Source: Streptomyces sp. NBC_01669
GTDB lineage: Bacteria > Actinomycetota > Actinomycetes > Streptomycetales > Streptomycetaceae
Assembly: GCF_026339735.1 (NCBI RefSeq)
Contig: NZ_JAPEQG010000001.1
Span: 8,307,001-8,371,000 of the forward strand
Direction of reading: 5' to 3'
Length of the DNA: 64,000 nucleotides
The notes beneath the pieces are model-generated. The model saw nothing but the letters and a program-made list of their open reading frames with translations, searched no databases and was not told the DNA's origin. Position numbers and translations under genes: made by a program. Below, one piece after another: positions 51,977-61,451 of the stretch (position 1 is its first letter; every line of letters begins with the position of its first letter).

Positions 51977-53173
51977 ATGCGTTTGCGTACACGATGGGCG
52001 TCGGTCGCCCTGCTGCTGCTCGTACCGCTGATCAGCAGTGCTTACGCCGTCGCCGCCGTTCCGGGTGACGGCGGCGTCGTGGTGGAACGTTCCGCGCGGG
52101 CCGTTCCGGGGCAGTACATCGTCACCCTCCAGCCCGAGTACTCGGCGACCTCCGCCATGGAGCAGCTCGGCGTGAAGCCTCTCTTCACGTACAACAGTGT
52201 GCTGCGCGGGTTCGCCGCCGTGCTCAGCCCCGCTCAGCTGGCCACGGTCCGTTCGTCACCCGATGTGGCGGCGGTCGAGGAGAACTCCGTGGTCACCGTG
52301 AGCGAGCCGCCCGCCGCGTCCGCCGCCGTGCCGTCGCGCTCCGCGGTCACGGCGGCGAGTTGGGGACTGGACCGGATCGACCAGCGGAAGCTTCCGCTCG
52401 ACCACGCGTACAAGGTGACGGCCACCGGCAGGGGCGTCACGGCGTATGTCGTCGACACCGGAATCGACACCCGGAACAGTGAGTTCGGGGGACGCGCCGT
52501 CGTCGGATTCGATGCCGTCGCCGATGGTCACGCCGGGCAGGACTGCCATGGCCACGGAACGCATGTGGCGGGCACGATCGGCGGTGCCACCTATGGAGTC
52601 GCCCGATCGGTGTCCCTTGTCGCCGTGCGCGTTCTCAACTGCAAGGGGAGTGGGACCGCGGCCGGGATCCTGGCCGGATTCGACTGGGTGGCCGGGCATG
52701 CCAAGCAGCCCGCGGTCCTGAACGCCTCCCTCGGCGGCCCCGGGTCCGCGGCGGTCGACAACGCCGTCAACGCCATTGCGGCCCGGGGGACCGTGCCCGT
52801 CGTCGCGGCGGGGAACAGTTCGTTGGACGCCTGCACCATCTCCCCGGCCCGCGCGGAACACGTGGTCACGGTCGCGGCCAGCGACGGTCAGGACCGGCAG
52901 ACCAGCTTCAGCAACTACGGCCGCTGCGTGTCGATGTACGCCCCCGGCTCTGCGATCGTCTCGGCCAAGCTCGGCGGTGGTTCCGTGGCCATGAGCGGAA
53001 CCTCGATGGCCAGCCCCCATGTTGCCGGGGTCGCCGCTCTCTACAAGCAGTGGAAGCCGGCCGCCACGCCGAACGACCTCACTCGCTGGCTCGTCGACCA
53101 GTCGACCAAGAACGTCCTGTCGTCCGTGGGCGCGGGTTCGCCGAACCGGCTCCTCTACACAGCGGGGCTCTGA
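51977..53173 (+). CDS. Secreted subtilisin-like serine protease (S8, aqualysin type)
   Basis: A 398-residue preproprotease. The signal peptide is residues 1-27 (SVALLLLVPLISSAYAVAA). An I9 inhibitor propeptide covers about 40-110 (VPGQYIVTLQ, FAAVLSPAQLATVRSSPDVA). The catalytic domain follows with all triad residues visible: Asp in AYVVDTGID, His in CHGHGTHVAG and Ser in SGTSMASPHVAG, plus the oxyanion Asn in VPVVAAGNSS. ATG 51977 follows AGGAG (51966-51970); an overlapping ATG four bases earlier is in another frame. It should be secreted and self-processed. Confidence 0.95.
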   Translation: MRLRTRWASVALLLLVPLISSAYAVAAVPGDGGVVVERSARAVPGQYIVTLQPEYSATSAMEQLGVKPLFTYNSVLRGFAAVLSPAQLATVRSSPDVAAVEENSVVTVSEPPAASAAVPSRSAVTAASWGLDRIDQRKLPLDHAYKVTATGRGVTAYVVDTGIDTRNSEFGGRAVVGFDAVADGHAGQDCHGHGTHVAGTIGGATYGVARSVSLVAVRVLNCKGSGTAAGILAGFDWVAGHAKQPAVLNASLGGPGSAAVDNAVNAIAARGTVPVVAAGNSSLDACTISPARAEHVVTVAASDGQDRQTSFSNYGRCVSMYAPGSAIVSAKLGGGSVAMSGTSMASPHVAGVAALYKQWKPAATPNDLTRWLVDQSTKNVLSSVGAGSPNRLLYTAGL

Positions 53174-53200
53174 TCGCGATCCACTGAAGCCGTTCGACCG

Positions 53201-53226
53201 GCGGGGTCCGCATCCGCGGGCCCCGC
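53201..53226 (+). terminator. Stem-loop terminator of the protease gene
   Basis: 11-bp inverted repeat with an ATCC loop (53201-53211 with 53216-53226; one G-T pair), 28 bases after the protease stop, followed by TTGCTGCT. Confidence 0.72.
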
Positions 53227-53578
53227 TTGCTGCTGTGCGGTGCACAGTCCTTTCGCTCTTCCGCACATCCATTGCGCCATGTGCGACGCCATCTGTCGAT
53301 CTGCGTGGCGCGCCCCGGCGCCGGGCGTGCGGTGAGTCTGCCGGGTACGGCGGCTGCAGGCGCCTCCCCTGAGGGCGAGGGGCGCCCGTTCGGTGGACAG
53401 GGCGGCGCTTCGGGCTGTGCACAGCCGTCGACGCGCACGCCACATGCGTACTGCTGTCAATCATTTACGAAAACTGCGCGAGATATTGCGCTGTCATGGG
53501 GGTGGTGGTTGAGTGTGCCGCGCCCCGGCAGAGAGCCGGCCGCGGGCCTTCCGTGCTCCTGCCCGAAGGGGACCAACG
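53227..53578 (+). other. Upstream region of the alpha-glucoside operon, no gene seen
   Basis: About 350 bases. The segment 53455-53505 is markedly AT-rich (TCAATCATTTACGAAAACTG, GAGATATTGCG) and is the likely promoter and operator zone of the ABC-transporter operon. I could not identify a clean palindrome. Confidence 0.4.
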
Positions 53579-55003
53579 ATGAGAAGTGCTGGGTTCCGCC
53601 GTCATCGCCGTACACGCCGCACCTCCGCGGCCGCCCTCGTCACCGCCCTCACCCTGACCGCCCTCGCCTCCTGCGGTACGAGCAGCAGCGGCAACAACAA
53701 CGGCGGTGGTTCCGGAGGCGGTTCGTCCGACCCGTCGGCCCCCCTGGACCCGAAGACGAAGGTGACGCTCTCGATCGACTGCATGCCACCGGCCGCGAAA
53801 GCGGCGGAGCTGCGGGAGTGGAACGAGGACATCAAGACGTTCAACAAGAAGTACCCGAACGTCACGATCCACGGAAAGTCCACCCCCGGGCAGTGCCTGG
53901 AGCCGCCGCGCTTCACCGCCATGCTCAAGGCGAAGTCGCAGCCCGACGTCTTCTACGCGTACTTCACCGACCTGGAACAGGTGCTGGACAACGACGGGGC
54001 GGCGGACATCTCCGCCTACGTCAACGACAGGACGGTCCCCGCACTCAAGGACATCCAGCCGCAGGTGCTCGACGTGGCACGCAAGGACGGCAAGCTGTAC
54101 GCCCTGCCGACCAGCAACTACACCATGGGCCTGATGATCAACCGGAAGCTGTTCACGCAGGCCGGTCTCGACCCGGACAAGCCGCCGGCCACCTGGGACG
54201 AGGTCAGGGCGGCCGCCAAGGAGATCGCCGCACTCGGCAAGGGCATCGCCGGCTACGGCGAGTACAGCGCGGGCAACACCGGCGGCTGGCACTTCACCGC
54301 CACCCAGTACGCCCTCGGCGGCGACGTGGTCGACTCCACCGGCAAGAAGGCCGCCTTCAACGACGCCACCGGCAAGCAGGTCCTGCAACAGCTGCACGAC
54401 ATGCGCTGGGAGGACAACAGCATGGGCCGGACCCAGCTTCTGAAGTGGGGGGACCTGCAGAAGCAGATAGCCAGCGACAAGCTCGGCATGTTCCTCGCCG
54501 CACCCGACGACATCACGTACATGGTCCAGCAACTCGGCGCCAGGTACGAGAACTTCGGCATGGGTCCGATCCCCGGCGCCCAGGGCACCCTCTTCGGCGG
54601 CAACAACTACATGATCAAGAAGGGAAGTTCACCGGACCGGATCAAGGCCGCCGTCGCCTGGCTCAACTTCAAGAACCTCACGCAGGGCAAGGGCCAGTTC
54701 GACTGGGCCCGCACCAAGGCCGACCAGCTGCCCGTCGGACTGCCGCAGCCGAACTTCTTCCTCGGCGCCACCAAGGCGAAGGACGACGCGGAGCGCGTCG
54801 CCAACGCCACCATGCCGGTCGAGAACTTCAAGGCCTTCATGGACAACCCGGTCACCGGTAAGGCCGAGCCGCCGAAGGCCCAGGAGATCTACAAGATCCT
54901 CGACAACGCCATGTCCGGTGTCCTGACCAACAAGAACGCGGACATCGACAAGCTCCTCTCGGACGCCGCGAAGCAGGTCGATCAGGTGCTGGCGAACCAG
55001 TGA
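53579..55003 (+). CDS. Sugar ABC transporter solute-binding lipoprotein
   Basis: A 474-residue binding protein of the extracellular family 1 type. The signal peptide ends in the lipobox LASC (lipidated C32), followed by an Asn/Gly/Ser-rich spacer. The body has VTLSIDCMPPAAKAAELREW, TPGQCLEPPRFTAMLKAKSQ, LYALPTSNYTMGLMINRKLF and GGNNYMIKKGSSPDRIKAAV. Followed by two permeases and a GH13 glucosidase, it most likely captures an alpha-glucoside or malto-oligosaccharide. No ATPase gene is in the operon; in Streptomyces a shared MsiK ATPase commonly serves such systems. ATG 53579 follows AAGGGG. Confidence 0.9.
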   Translation: MRSAGFRRHRRTRRTSAAALVTALTLTALASCGTSSSGNNNGGGSGGGSSDPSAPLDPKTKVTLSIDCMPPAAKAAELREWNEDIKTFNKKYPNVTIHGKSTPGQCLEPPRFTAMLKAKSQPDVFYAYFTDLEQVLDNDGAADISAYVNDRTVPALKDIQPQVLDVARKDGKLYALPTSNYTMGLMINRKLFTQAGLDPDKPPATWDEVRAAAKEIAALGKGIAGYGEYSAGNTGGWHFTATQYALGGDVVDSTGKKAAFNDATGKQVLQQLHDMRWEDNSMGRTQLLKWGDLQKQIASDKLGMFLAAPDDITYMVQQLGARYENFGMGPIPGAQGTLFGGNNYMIKKGSSPDRIKAAVAWLNFKNLTQGKGQFDWARTKADQLPVGLPQPNFFLGATKAKDDAERVANATMPVENFKAFMDNPVTGKAEPPKAQEIYKILDNAMSGVLTNKNADIDKLLSDAAKQVDQVLANQ

Positions 55004-55092
55004 CGGGCGCGCGGGCCGGGTCGTGCGGATCCGGCCCCGCATCCCGGCCCCGTCCATCCGCGGCTGAAGAACACCGGCACCGAGGAGAAACC

Positions 55093-56052
55093 ATGTCGGC
55101 CCCCACTCTGTCCACCGGCAAGGCAACCAGGCCACGCCACGGACAACCACGCACGGCCCGCCCGGACTCCGCCCGTGAGGAGTTCGTACGAGCCCTGCGC
55201 CGCAACCTCTCCGCGCACGGCTTCCTGATCGGAGCGGTGCTCTGCTTCTCGTTCTTCTCCTGGTACCCGATGGTCCGGGAGTTCATCCTGGCCTTCCAGA
55301 AGAACGAGAACGGCAGGACCACCTGGGCCGGCTGGTCCAATCTCAGCCGTGTGGTCAATGACCCGGCCTTCTGGCAGGCCTGGCGCAACACCCTGCTCTT
55401 CACCGGGCTCGCCCTGCTCCTCGGATTCGCCGTCCCCTTCGTCGTCGCCGTCGTACTCAACGAATTCCGGCACGGCCAGGGCTATCTGCGGCTGCTCGTC
55501 TACCTGCCGGTCATGCTGCCGCCTGTCGCCTCCGTACTCCTCTTCAAGTACTTCTACGACCCCGGCTACGGACTCTTCAACCGCATCCTGGAGGTCTTCC
55601 ACCTGCCCGCCCAGCAGTGGCTCCAGTCCACCGACACCGCGATGCTCTCCGTCGTCATCGCAGCCACCTGGATGAACATGGGCGGCGCCACCCTGATCTA
55701 CCTCGCCGCACTCCAGTCGATCCCCGGAGAACTGTACGAAGCGGCCGAACTCGACGGTGCCGGACTGCTGCGCAAGGTCTGGCACGTCACCGTCCCGCAG
55801 ACCCGGCTCATCCTCTCGTTGCTCCTGCTGATGCAGATCATCGCGACGATGCAGGTCTTCACGGAACCGTTCCTGCTGACCAACGGCGCCGGCCCCGAAG
55901 GTTCCACCACGACCGTCGTCTACCTCATCTACCAGTACGCCTTCAACTTCAACAACTACGGCAGTGCGGCCGCGCTCGGACTCGTCCTGCTCGTCGTCCT
56001 CGCGGGCTTCTCCGCCGTGTACGTACGACTCAGCCGCACCAGCGAAGACTAG
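55093..56052 (+). CDS. Sugar ABC transporter permease (MalF-type)
   Basis: A 319-residue membrane protein with six helices after a basic N-terminus (helices begin near GFLIGAVLCFSFFSWYPMV). It carries the EAA loop that contacts the ATPase: LYEAAELDGAGLLRKVWHVT followed by VP. ATG 55093 follows GAGGAGA. It is the second gene of the importer operon, 89 bases after the binding protein and 13 bases before the partner permease. Confidence 0.93.
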   Translation: MSAPTLSTGKATRPRHGQPRTARPDSAREEFVRALRRNLSAHGFLIGAVLCFSFFSWYPMVREFILAFQKNENGRTTWAGWSNLSRVVNDPAFWQAWRNTLLFTGLALLLGFAVPFVVAVVLNEFRHGQGYLRLLVYLPVMLPPVASVLLFKYFYDPGYGLFNRILEVFHLPAQQWLQSTDTAMLSVVIAATWMNMGGATLIYLAALQSIPGELYEAAELDGAGLLRKVWHVTVPQTRLILSLLLLMQIIATMQVFTEPFLLTNGAGPEGSTTTVVYLIYQYAFNFNNYGSAAALGLVLLVVLAGFSAVYVRLSRTSED

Positions 56053-56065
56053 GCGGGGACCGACC

Positions 56066-57016
56066 ATGGCATCGAACACCTTTGTCTCCCGGCGGCGCGC
56101 CCCCGCACGGCGCACGGCCGAACGTCGCGCCGCCGCACCGGAACGCCAACGGACCCTGATCTCACCGGCCCAGCTCGCCCGGCCTCGCGGCAGAGCCGTG
56201 TACTGGACCGTCTTCGCCCTGGTGACCGTCCTGTTCACGGTGGCCTTCCTCGGGCCGCTGTACTGGATGGTCACCGGTGGCCTCAAGACCACTCAGGAAG
56301 CCGTCCAGAGCCCGCCCACGCTCTTCCCCACCTCCGTCCACACGGAGAACTACTCCCGTGCATGGACCGTGATGGACCTGTCCCGGCTCCTCTTCAACAC
56401 CCTCTACTACGCGTTCGGCGCGCTCGCCTGCCAGTTGCTCTTCGACGTCACCGCCGCCTACTCGCTCTCCCGACTGCGGCCCGTGTTCGGCAAGGCCATC
56501 CTGGGCATGATGCTGGCCACGCTGATGATCCCCGCCACCGTCCTCGTCGTACCGCAGTACCTCACGGTCCTCGACATGCCGATCGTGCAGCGCAACCTGA
56601 TCGACTCGCCCTGGGTGATCTGGCTGCCGTCCGTCACCAATGCCTTCAACATCTTCCTGCTGAAGCGGTTCTTCGACTCGATCCCGCGCGAACTCCTGGA
56701 CGCGGCAGCCATCGACGGGGCATCCCCGCTGCGCACCCTGCGCTCCGTGGTCCTGCCCATCTCCCGGCCGATCCTCGGTGTCGTCTCCATCTTCGCCGTC
56801 GTCGGCGTCTGGAAGGACTTCCTCTGGCCGATGCTCACCCTGCCCGACCCGGGCGGACAGACCCTCAATGTGGGCATCTACTCCCTGGCCAACGGGGTTC
56901 CCGAGAACGTCCTGATCGCCGCGCTCACCATCGCGTCCGTCCCGACGCTGATCGTCTTCCTGGTCTTCCAGCGCAACATCATGAGCGGACTCACTGCCGG
57001 CGGCCTCAAGGGCTGA
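56066..57016 (+). CDS. Sugar ABC transporter permease (MalG-type)
   Basis: A 316-residue partner permease with six helices. It has a long Arg-rich N-terminus, then YWTVFALVTVLFTVAFLGPL and the MalG-like loop LKTTQEAVQSPPTLFPTSVH. The EAA motif is ELLDAAAIDGASPLRTLRSV, and the end NIMSGLTAGGLKG is the typical MalG tail. ATG 56066 has GGCGGGGA upstream. It forms the transmembrane channel with the preceding gene. Confidence 0.93.
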   Translation: MASNTFVSRRRAPARRTAERRAAAPERQRTLISPAQLARPRGRAVYWTVFALVTVLFTVAFLGPLYWMVTGGLKTTQEAVQSPPTLFPTSVHTENYSRAWTVMDLSRLLFNTLYYAFGALACQLLFDVTAAYSLSRLRPVFGKAILGMMLATLMIPATVLVVPQYLTVLDMPIVQRNLIDSPWVIWLPSVTNAFNIFLLKRFFDSIPRELLDAAAIDGASPLRTLRSVVLPISRPILGVVSIFAVVGVWKDFLWPMLTLPDPGGQTLNVGIYSLANGVPENVLIAALTIASVPTLIVFLVFQRNIMSGLTAGGLKG

Positions 57017-57131
57017 CCCTCCCGTCCCCCGCTACCGGCACCTCCCCAGCACTCCGCCGCCGGCTCTCCCGTCCAGCGCCCCGCTGTCCGTGGCCGACGG
57101 CGGAGTCCCACCTGCCCGAAAGGAACGCAAC

Positions 57132-58754
57132 GTGGCAGCCAACCGCCCGTCCGAGACCACCGCGAACTGGTGGCGCGACGCCGCCATCTACCAGATCTAC
57201 GTACGCAGCTTCGCCGACGGCGACGGTGACGGCACCGGTGATCTCGCGGGGGTACGGGCCAAGCTGCCCTACCTCGTCGAACTGGGCGTGGACGCCCTCT
57301 GGTTCACCCCCTGGTACCTCTCGCCGCTCGCCGACGGCGGATACGACGTGGCCGACTACCGCACCATCGACCCCGCCTTCGGCACCCTCGCCGAAGCCGA
57401 GAAACTGATCGCCGAAGCCCGCGCGCTCGACATCCGCACGATCATCGACATCGTCCCCAACCACGTGTCCGACCAGCACGCCTGGTTCACCGCGGCACTG
57501 GCAGCGGGACCCGGCAGCCCCGAGCGCGACCTCTTCCACTTCCGGCCCGGCCGCGGCCCGGACGGCGCCGTCCCGCCCAACGACTGGGTCTCCGAATTCG
57601 GCGGCACCCCCTGGACCCGGCTCCCGGACGGCGAGTGGTACCTCCATCTGTTCGCCACCCAGCAGCCCGACCTGAACTGGGCGCACCCCACGGTCCGTCA
57701 GGAGCACGAGGACGTGCTCCGCTTCTGGTTCGAGCGCGGTGTCTCGGGCGTACGGATCGACTCGGCGGCCCTGCCCGCCAAGGATCCCGCCCTGCCCGAC
57801 TTCACCGAGGGCCGCGACCCGCATCCGTACATCGACCGGGACGAACTGCACGACATCTACCGCTCCTGGCGCGCCATCGCCGACGAGTACGGGGCCATCT
57901 TCGTCGGTGAGGTGTGGCTCCCCGACGCCGAACGCTTCGCCCGCTATCTGCGCCCCGACGAGCTGCACACCGCCTTCAACTTCAACTTCCTGGCCTGCCC
58001 CTGGGACGCCGGGCTGCTGCGCTCCGCGATCGACGACACGCTCGCCGAGCACGCTCTTGTCGGCGCCCCCGCCACCTGGGTCCTGTGCAACCACGACGTG
58101 ACCCGGACCGTCACCCGGTACGGACGCCAGGACACCGGTTTCGACTTCGCGGCGAAGACCTTCGGCACCCTCACGGACCTGGCACTCGGCACCCGCCGGG
58201 CTCGCGCCGCGGCGCTGCTCTCGCTGGCCCTGCCCGGCGCCGCCTACCTCTACCAGGGGGAGGAGCTCGGCCTTCCGGAAGCGGACATCCCGCGGGACCG
58301 GATCCAGGACCCGATGCACTTCCGCTCCGGCGGGACCGACCCCGGACGCGACGGCTGCCGGGTGCCGCTGCCCTGGTCGGCGCAGGCACCGTACGCCGGG
58401 TTCGGATCCGCCGTGGAACCGTGGCTGCCGCAGCCGGCCGGCTGGTCCTCCTACGCCGCCGACGCCCAGGATGCCGACCCCGACTCAATGCTCAGCCTCT
58501 ACCGGGAGGCGCTGCGGCTCCGCCGGACCGAACCCGGCTTCGGGAGCCCGGGGACAGCGGGGGAGCGGCTGACGTGGCTGCCGACCGCGCCGGGGGTGCT
58601 CGCCTTCACCCGTACGGACCGGCTCGTCTGCGTCGTGAACCTCACCGGGGAGGCGGTCGAACTGCCCGGCCACACCGAAGTCCTGCTCACCAGCGGTCCG
58701 CTGGCCGACGGAGGAAGGCTCCCGCAGGACACCGCGGCCTGGCTGCGGGGCTGA
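57132..58754 (+). CDS. Alpha-glucosidase / oligo-1,6-glucosidase (GH13)
   Basis: A 540-residue cytoplasmic glycoside hydrolase family 13 enzyme. The opening WWRDAAIYQIYVRSFADGDG and DGTGDLAG are standard. Conserved regions are DIVPNHVS, the nucleophile Asp in GVRIDSA, the acid/base Glu in FVGEVW and the transition-state Asp in CNHDVTR. The calcium/loop region GDGDGDGTGDL is typical of the alpha-glucosidase group. There is no signal peptide, so it cleaves imported alpha-glucosides to glucose. GTG 57132 follows AAAGGAA. Last gene of the importer operon. Confidence 0.94.
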   Translation: MAANRPSETTANWWRDAAIYQIYVRSFADGDGDGTGDLAGVRAKLPYLVELGVDALWFTPWYLSPLADGGYDVADYRTIDPAFGTLAEAEKLIAEARALDIRTIIDIVPNHVSDQHAWFTAALAAGPGSPERDLFHFRPGRGPDGAVPPNDWVSEFGGTPWTRLPDGEWYLHLFATQQPDLNWAHPTVRQEHEDVLRFWFERGVSGVRIDSAALPAKDPALPDFTEGRDPHPYIDRDELHDIYRSWRAIADEYGAIFVGEVWLPDAERFARYLRPDELHTAFNFNFLACPWDAGLLRSAIDDTLAEHALVGAPATWVLCNHDVTRTVTRYGRQDTGFDFAAKTFGTLTDLALGTRRARAAALLSLALPGAAYLYQGEELGLPEADIPRDRIQDPMHFRSGGTDPGRDGCRVPLPWSAQAPYAGFGSAVEPWLPQPAGWSSYAADAQDADPDSMLSLYREALRLRRTEPGFGSPGTAGERLTWLPTAPGVLAFTRTDRLVCVVNLTGEAVELPGHTEVLLTSGPLADGGRLPQDTAAWLRG

Positions 58755-58805
58755 CGGCGACGCGGGCGGATCGCGCCGGTTCCGGGGCTGCGGCACAGTG
58801 GTCGT

Positions 58806-59123
58806 ATGGATGATCTCAACGCCCTCGCCGACGAGCATCTGGCCGCCGCGCGTACGTCCCCGCACGGCCGCAGCGCCCATCTGCTGCTGCGGCAGGAGCC
58901 CCTGCGGCAGACGGTCATCGCGCTCACCGCGGGCTCGGCCCTCGACGAGCACAACGCGCCGCCCGCCGCCTCGCTCCAGGTCCTGCGGGGGGCCGTCCGC
59001 CTCACCGCAGCCTCCGGCGACGTGGAAGTGACCGCCGGAGGGCTGCAGCCCATCCCGCACGAGCGGCACGGACTGCTGGCGCTGCAGGACGCGGTGGTGC
59101 TGCTGACCGCGGTCAACGACTGA
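58806..59123 (+). CDS. Small cupin-domain protein
   Basis: A 105-residue single-cupin protein: MDDLNALADEHLAAARTSPH, LRQTVIALTAGSALDEHNAP, LQVLRGAVRLTAASGDVEV, PIPHERHGLLALQDAVVLLT. The usual metal triad is reduced (one His in DEHN and HERH), so enzyme activity is doubtful; a ligand-binding or regulatory role is possible. It lies 51 bases after the glucosidase and converges with the MFS gene (two bases between stops). Confidence 0.85.
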   Translation: MDDLNALADEHLAAARTSPHGRSAHLLLRQEPLRQTVIALTAGSALDEHNAPPAASLQVLRGAVRLTAASGDVEVTAGGLQPIPHERHGLLALQDAVVLLTAVND

Positions 59124-59125
59124 CC

Positions 59126-60370
59126 TCACCGCACCCGGACCCGTACCCGTACCCGCTCCAGCACCCAGAGCACGAAGCTGCCCGTGGCCAGCGAACCGCC
59201 CAGGACGCAGATGCCGGTCCAGCCCGCGCGCGACCAGACCACCGAGGCGAGCGCGGCTCCCGCGGCCCCGCCCAGGAAGAAGAGGGTCATGAACCCGGAG
59301 TTGATCCGGTTGCGGGCCTCCGGGCGGAGCGCGTAGATCACGTTCTGACTGCTGTTGAGCGCCGCCTGCTGGGCCACGTTCAGCGAGACCACGCCGAGCG
59401 CGAGCCACAGCAGCGAGGACTCGCCGGCGAGAAGCAGCAGCCAGGAGAGGGCGAGCAGGGCGGCCGAAGCCCCGGAGACCGCCTGGACACGGCCGCGGTC
59501 GCTCAGCCGGGCCGCGAAGTTCATGCCCACCACACCGATGACGCCCACCAGTCCGAAGAGCCCGATCGCGGCCGCGTTCCAGTTGTAGGGCGCCCGGGTC
59601 AGCAGGAAGGTCAGCGCGGTCAGCTGCACGCTGTACGAGGCCATGGAGAGGGCGGCAACGGCGGACCGCCAACGCAACAGGGGCTCCGTGCGCAGCAGGG
59701 AGAGGGTGGAGCGCAACAACCCGGCGTAACCCATCGGGGCGGTGTCGTCCGAACGGGGCAGCCGGGGCAGACGGCGGTGCAGGAGCACCGCCATGGCCGC
59801 CATGAGCAGGGCGTTCACCCAGTACGCAGTCCGCCACCCGCCGAGCTCCGACAGGGCGCCGGAGGCCAGGCGCCCGACCAGGCCACCCAGCAGGACGCCC
59901 GACATGACGAGGCCGACGACCCTGCCGCGTTCGGCCGGAGCCGCGAGAGTTGCCGCGAACGGCACCACGACCTGGGCGCCGACAGAGGTGAGCGCCGTGA
60001 GCGCCGTCCCGGCGATCAGCAGGGGGCCGGTGGGGGCACCGGCGGTCAGCAGCAGGAAGAGCGCGGTGAGCGCGAACAGGCCCACCGCCAGCTTTCGGCG
60101 CTCCATGACGTCGCCGAGCGGAACCAGCAGGATCAGGCCCAGCGCGTAGCCGCCCTGGGCGGCGGTCACGATCAGCCCCGCCGCCGTGACACCGATGTGC
60201 AGATTCGCCTCGATCACGTCGAGGAGCGGCTGCGCGAAGTAGTTGCCCGCGGCCGAGAGTCCGGCCGCGACGGCCATCAGGAGAACGAGCCCGCGGCCGA
60301 GGACGGGCGACGCCCCGGGCGGGATCGGCAGAGCCGCGGTGCGCCGTAGCGCCTGTGTGGAGTGAGCCAT
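59126..60370 (-). CDS. MFS transporter (drug or metabolite efflux type)
   Basis: A 414-residue, 12-helix major facilitator protein: ANYFAQPLLDVIEANLHIGV, VTAAQGGYALGLILLVPLGD, then DVMERRKL (the loop 2-3 signature) and GLVMSGVLLGGLVGRLASGA as in DHA1-type exporters. The C-terminus ends in alternating Val-Arg codons from a short repeat. ATG 60370 is preceded by GAGGGGC. It diverges from a LysR-type regulator, which probably controls it. Substrate unknown. Confidence 0.9.
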   Translation of the reverse strand: MAHSTQALRRTAALPIPPGASPVLGRGLVLLMAVAAGLSAAGNYFAQPLLDVIEANLHIGVTAAGLIVTAAQGGYALGLILLVPLGDVMERRKLAVGLFALTALFLLLTAGAPTGPLLIAGTALTALTSVGAQVVVPFAATLAAPAERGRVVGLVMSGVLLGGLVGRLASGALSELGGWRTAYWVNALLMAAMAVLLHRRLPRLPRSDDTAPMGYAGLLRSTLSLLRTEPLLRWRSAVAALSMASYSVQLTALTFLLTRAPYNWNAAAIGLFGLVGVIGVVGMNFAARLSDRGRVQAVSGASAALLALSWLLLLAGESSLLWLALGVVSLNVAQQAALNSSQNVIYALRPEARNRINSGFMTLFFLGGAAGAALASVVWSRAGWTGICVLGGSLATGSFVLWVLERVRVRVRVR

Positions 60371-60429
60371 GCCCCTCAGCCTCGGGGACCGGACATCCAT
60401 GAGTCCAACACATGTTTTTCATTCGATCG

Positions 60430-60444
60430 ATCGTCATTCACGAT
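60430..60444. promoter_or_regulatory. LysR-type operator (ATCGT-N5-ACGAT, T-N11-A)
   Basis: An inverted repeat containing the T-N11-A core expected for LysR-type regulators, in the 80-base gap between the divergent MFS and LysR genes. The surrounding stretch is AT-rich and also contains CGATCGATCG. Confidence 0.55.
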
Positions 60445-60450
60445 AGATGT

Positions 60451-61347
60451 ATGGAGCTTCAGCAGATGCGGTACGTGGTGGCGGTGGCGGAGCTGGAAAA
60501 CTTCACGCGCGCCGCGAAGAAATGCCTGGTCGTGCAGTCGGCCCTGAGTCATCAGATCGCCCGTCTGGAGAAGGAGCTCGGCGCCCGGCTGTTCGATCGC
60601 ACGAGCCGCCAGGTCCGCCTCACCGCCGCCGGTGAGGCGTTCCTGCCCGCGGCCCGGCAGGCGCTGGACGCGGCCGAGCGGGCCCGCGCCGAGGTGACGG
60701 CAGCGGCGGGGGAAATCAGCGGGCGTCTTGGGATCGGGGCGATCCCGACGCTCTCCACGGTCGACATCCCGGCCGCACTGCGGGAGTTCCATCTCCGCCA
60801 CCCGAAGGTCCGTATCGACCTGAGGGAAGGGGCGAGCAAGGACCTTGTCCAGGAAGTGCAGGACGGGACGCTCGACGTGGCGTTCCTCGGTGTACTGCCG
60901 AGCTACCGGCCGAAGGGGGTGCGCGACCGAGAACTGGGTCGCGGGGAACTCGCCGCCGTGGTGGCGCCCGGCCACCCGCTGGCCGATGAATCCCAGGTGG
61001 ACCTGGAGCGGCTGGCGCGGGAGACGTTCGTCGACTACCCCGCCGGCACCGCGGCCCGCGCCCAGTCGGAGGAGGCCTTCGAGGCGTCCGGACTCACCCG
61101 TGAAGTGGCGTTCGAGGTCAGCGGAACCGACTTCATCGTCCGGTTGGTGCGCAGCGGACTGGTCGTCGCTCTGCTGCCCGCCGCGTTCGCGGCGGAGCTG
61201 ACGGATCTCACCGTCCTTCCGGTGCGCAATGCGCCCGCACGGACGGAACGGCTGGTGTGGAGCCGTTTCCGCCCCACACCGGCGGCTGCCGCATTCCTGG
61301 CGGGCCTGGGCATCGGGGGCGACGAGCTCTCTCCCCAAACCCTCTGA
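60451..61347 (+). CDS. LysR family transcriptional regulator
   Basis: A 298-residue regulator. The winged helix is at residues 1-60 (MELQQMRYVVAVAELENFTR, CLVVQSALSHQIARLEKELG, RLFDRTSRQVRLTAAG), and an effector domain covers about 90-290 (LGIGAIPTLSTVDIPAALRE, VVAPGHPLADES). ATG 60451 starts it. It is transcribed away from the MFS gene across a short shared operator region, the classic arrangement for a LysR regulator and its target exporter. Confidence 0.93.
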   Translation: MELQQMRYVVAVAELENFTRAAKKCLVVQSALSHQIARLEKELGARLFDRTSRQVRLTAAGEAFLPAARQALDAAERARAEVTAAAGEISGRLGIGAIPTLSTVDIPAALREFHLRHPKVRIDLREGASKDLVQEVQDGTLDVAFLGVLPSYRPKGVRDRELGRGELAAVVAPGHPLADESQVDLERLARETFVDYPAGTAARAQSEEAFEASGLTREVAFEVSGTDFIVRLVRSGLVVALLPAAFAAELTDLTVLPVRNAPARTERLVWSRFRPTPAAAAFLAGLGIGGDELSPQTL

Positions 61348-61451
61348 CTTCACTCCTGACGGAAGAAATGTCCGGGCACGCGATGAGTTTCACCTGCCCG
61401 ACCCGTCCTACCTGTGTCCGGTAACTCCGGCTACGAACAAAGGAAACATCA

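Noticed and set aside
53455..53505. Possible LacI-type operator before the binding-protein gene
   Set aside because: The two GCGC half-sites around GAGATATT are not properly symmetric, so I list only an AT-rich promoter zone.
59126..59156. Short GTACCCG-like repeat giving a Val-Arg tail on the MFS protein
   Set aside because: Only a few units; a local microsatellite with no clear functional meaning.
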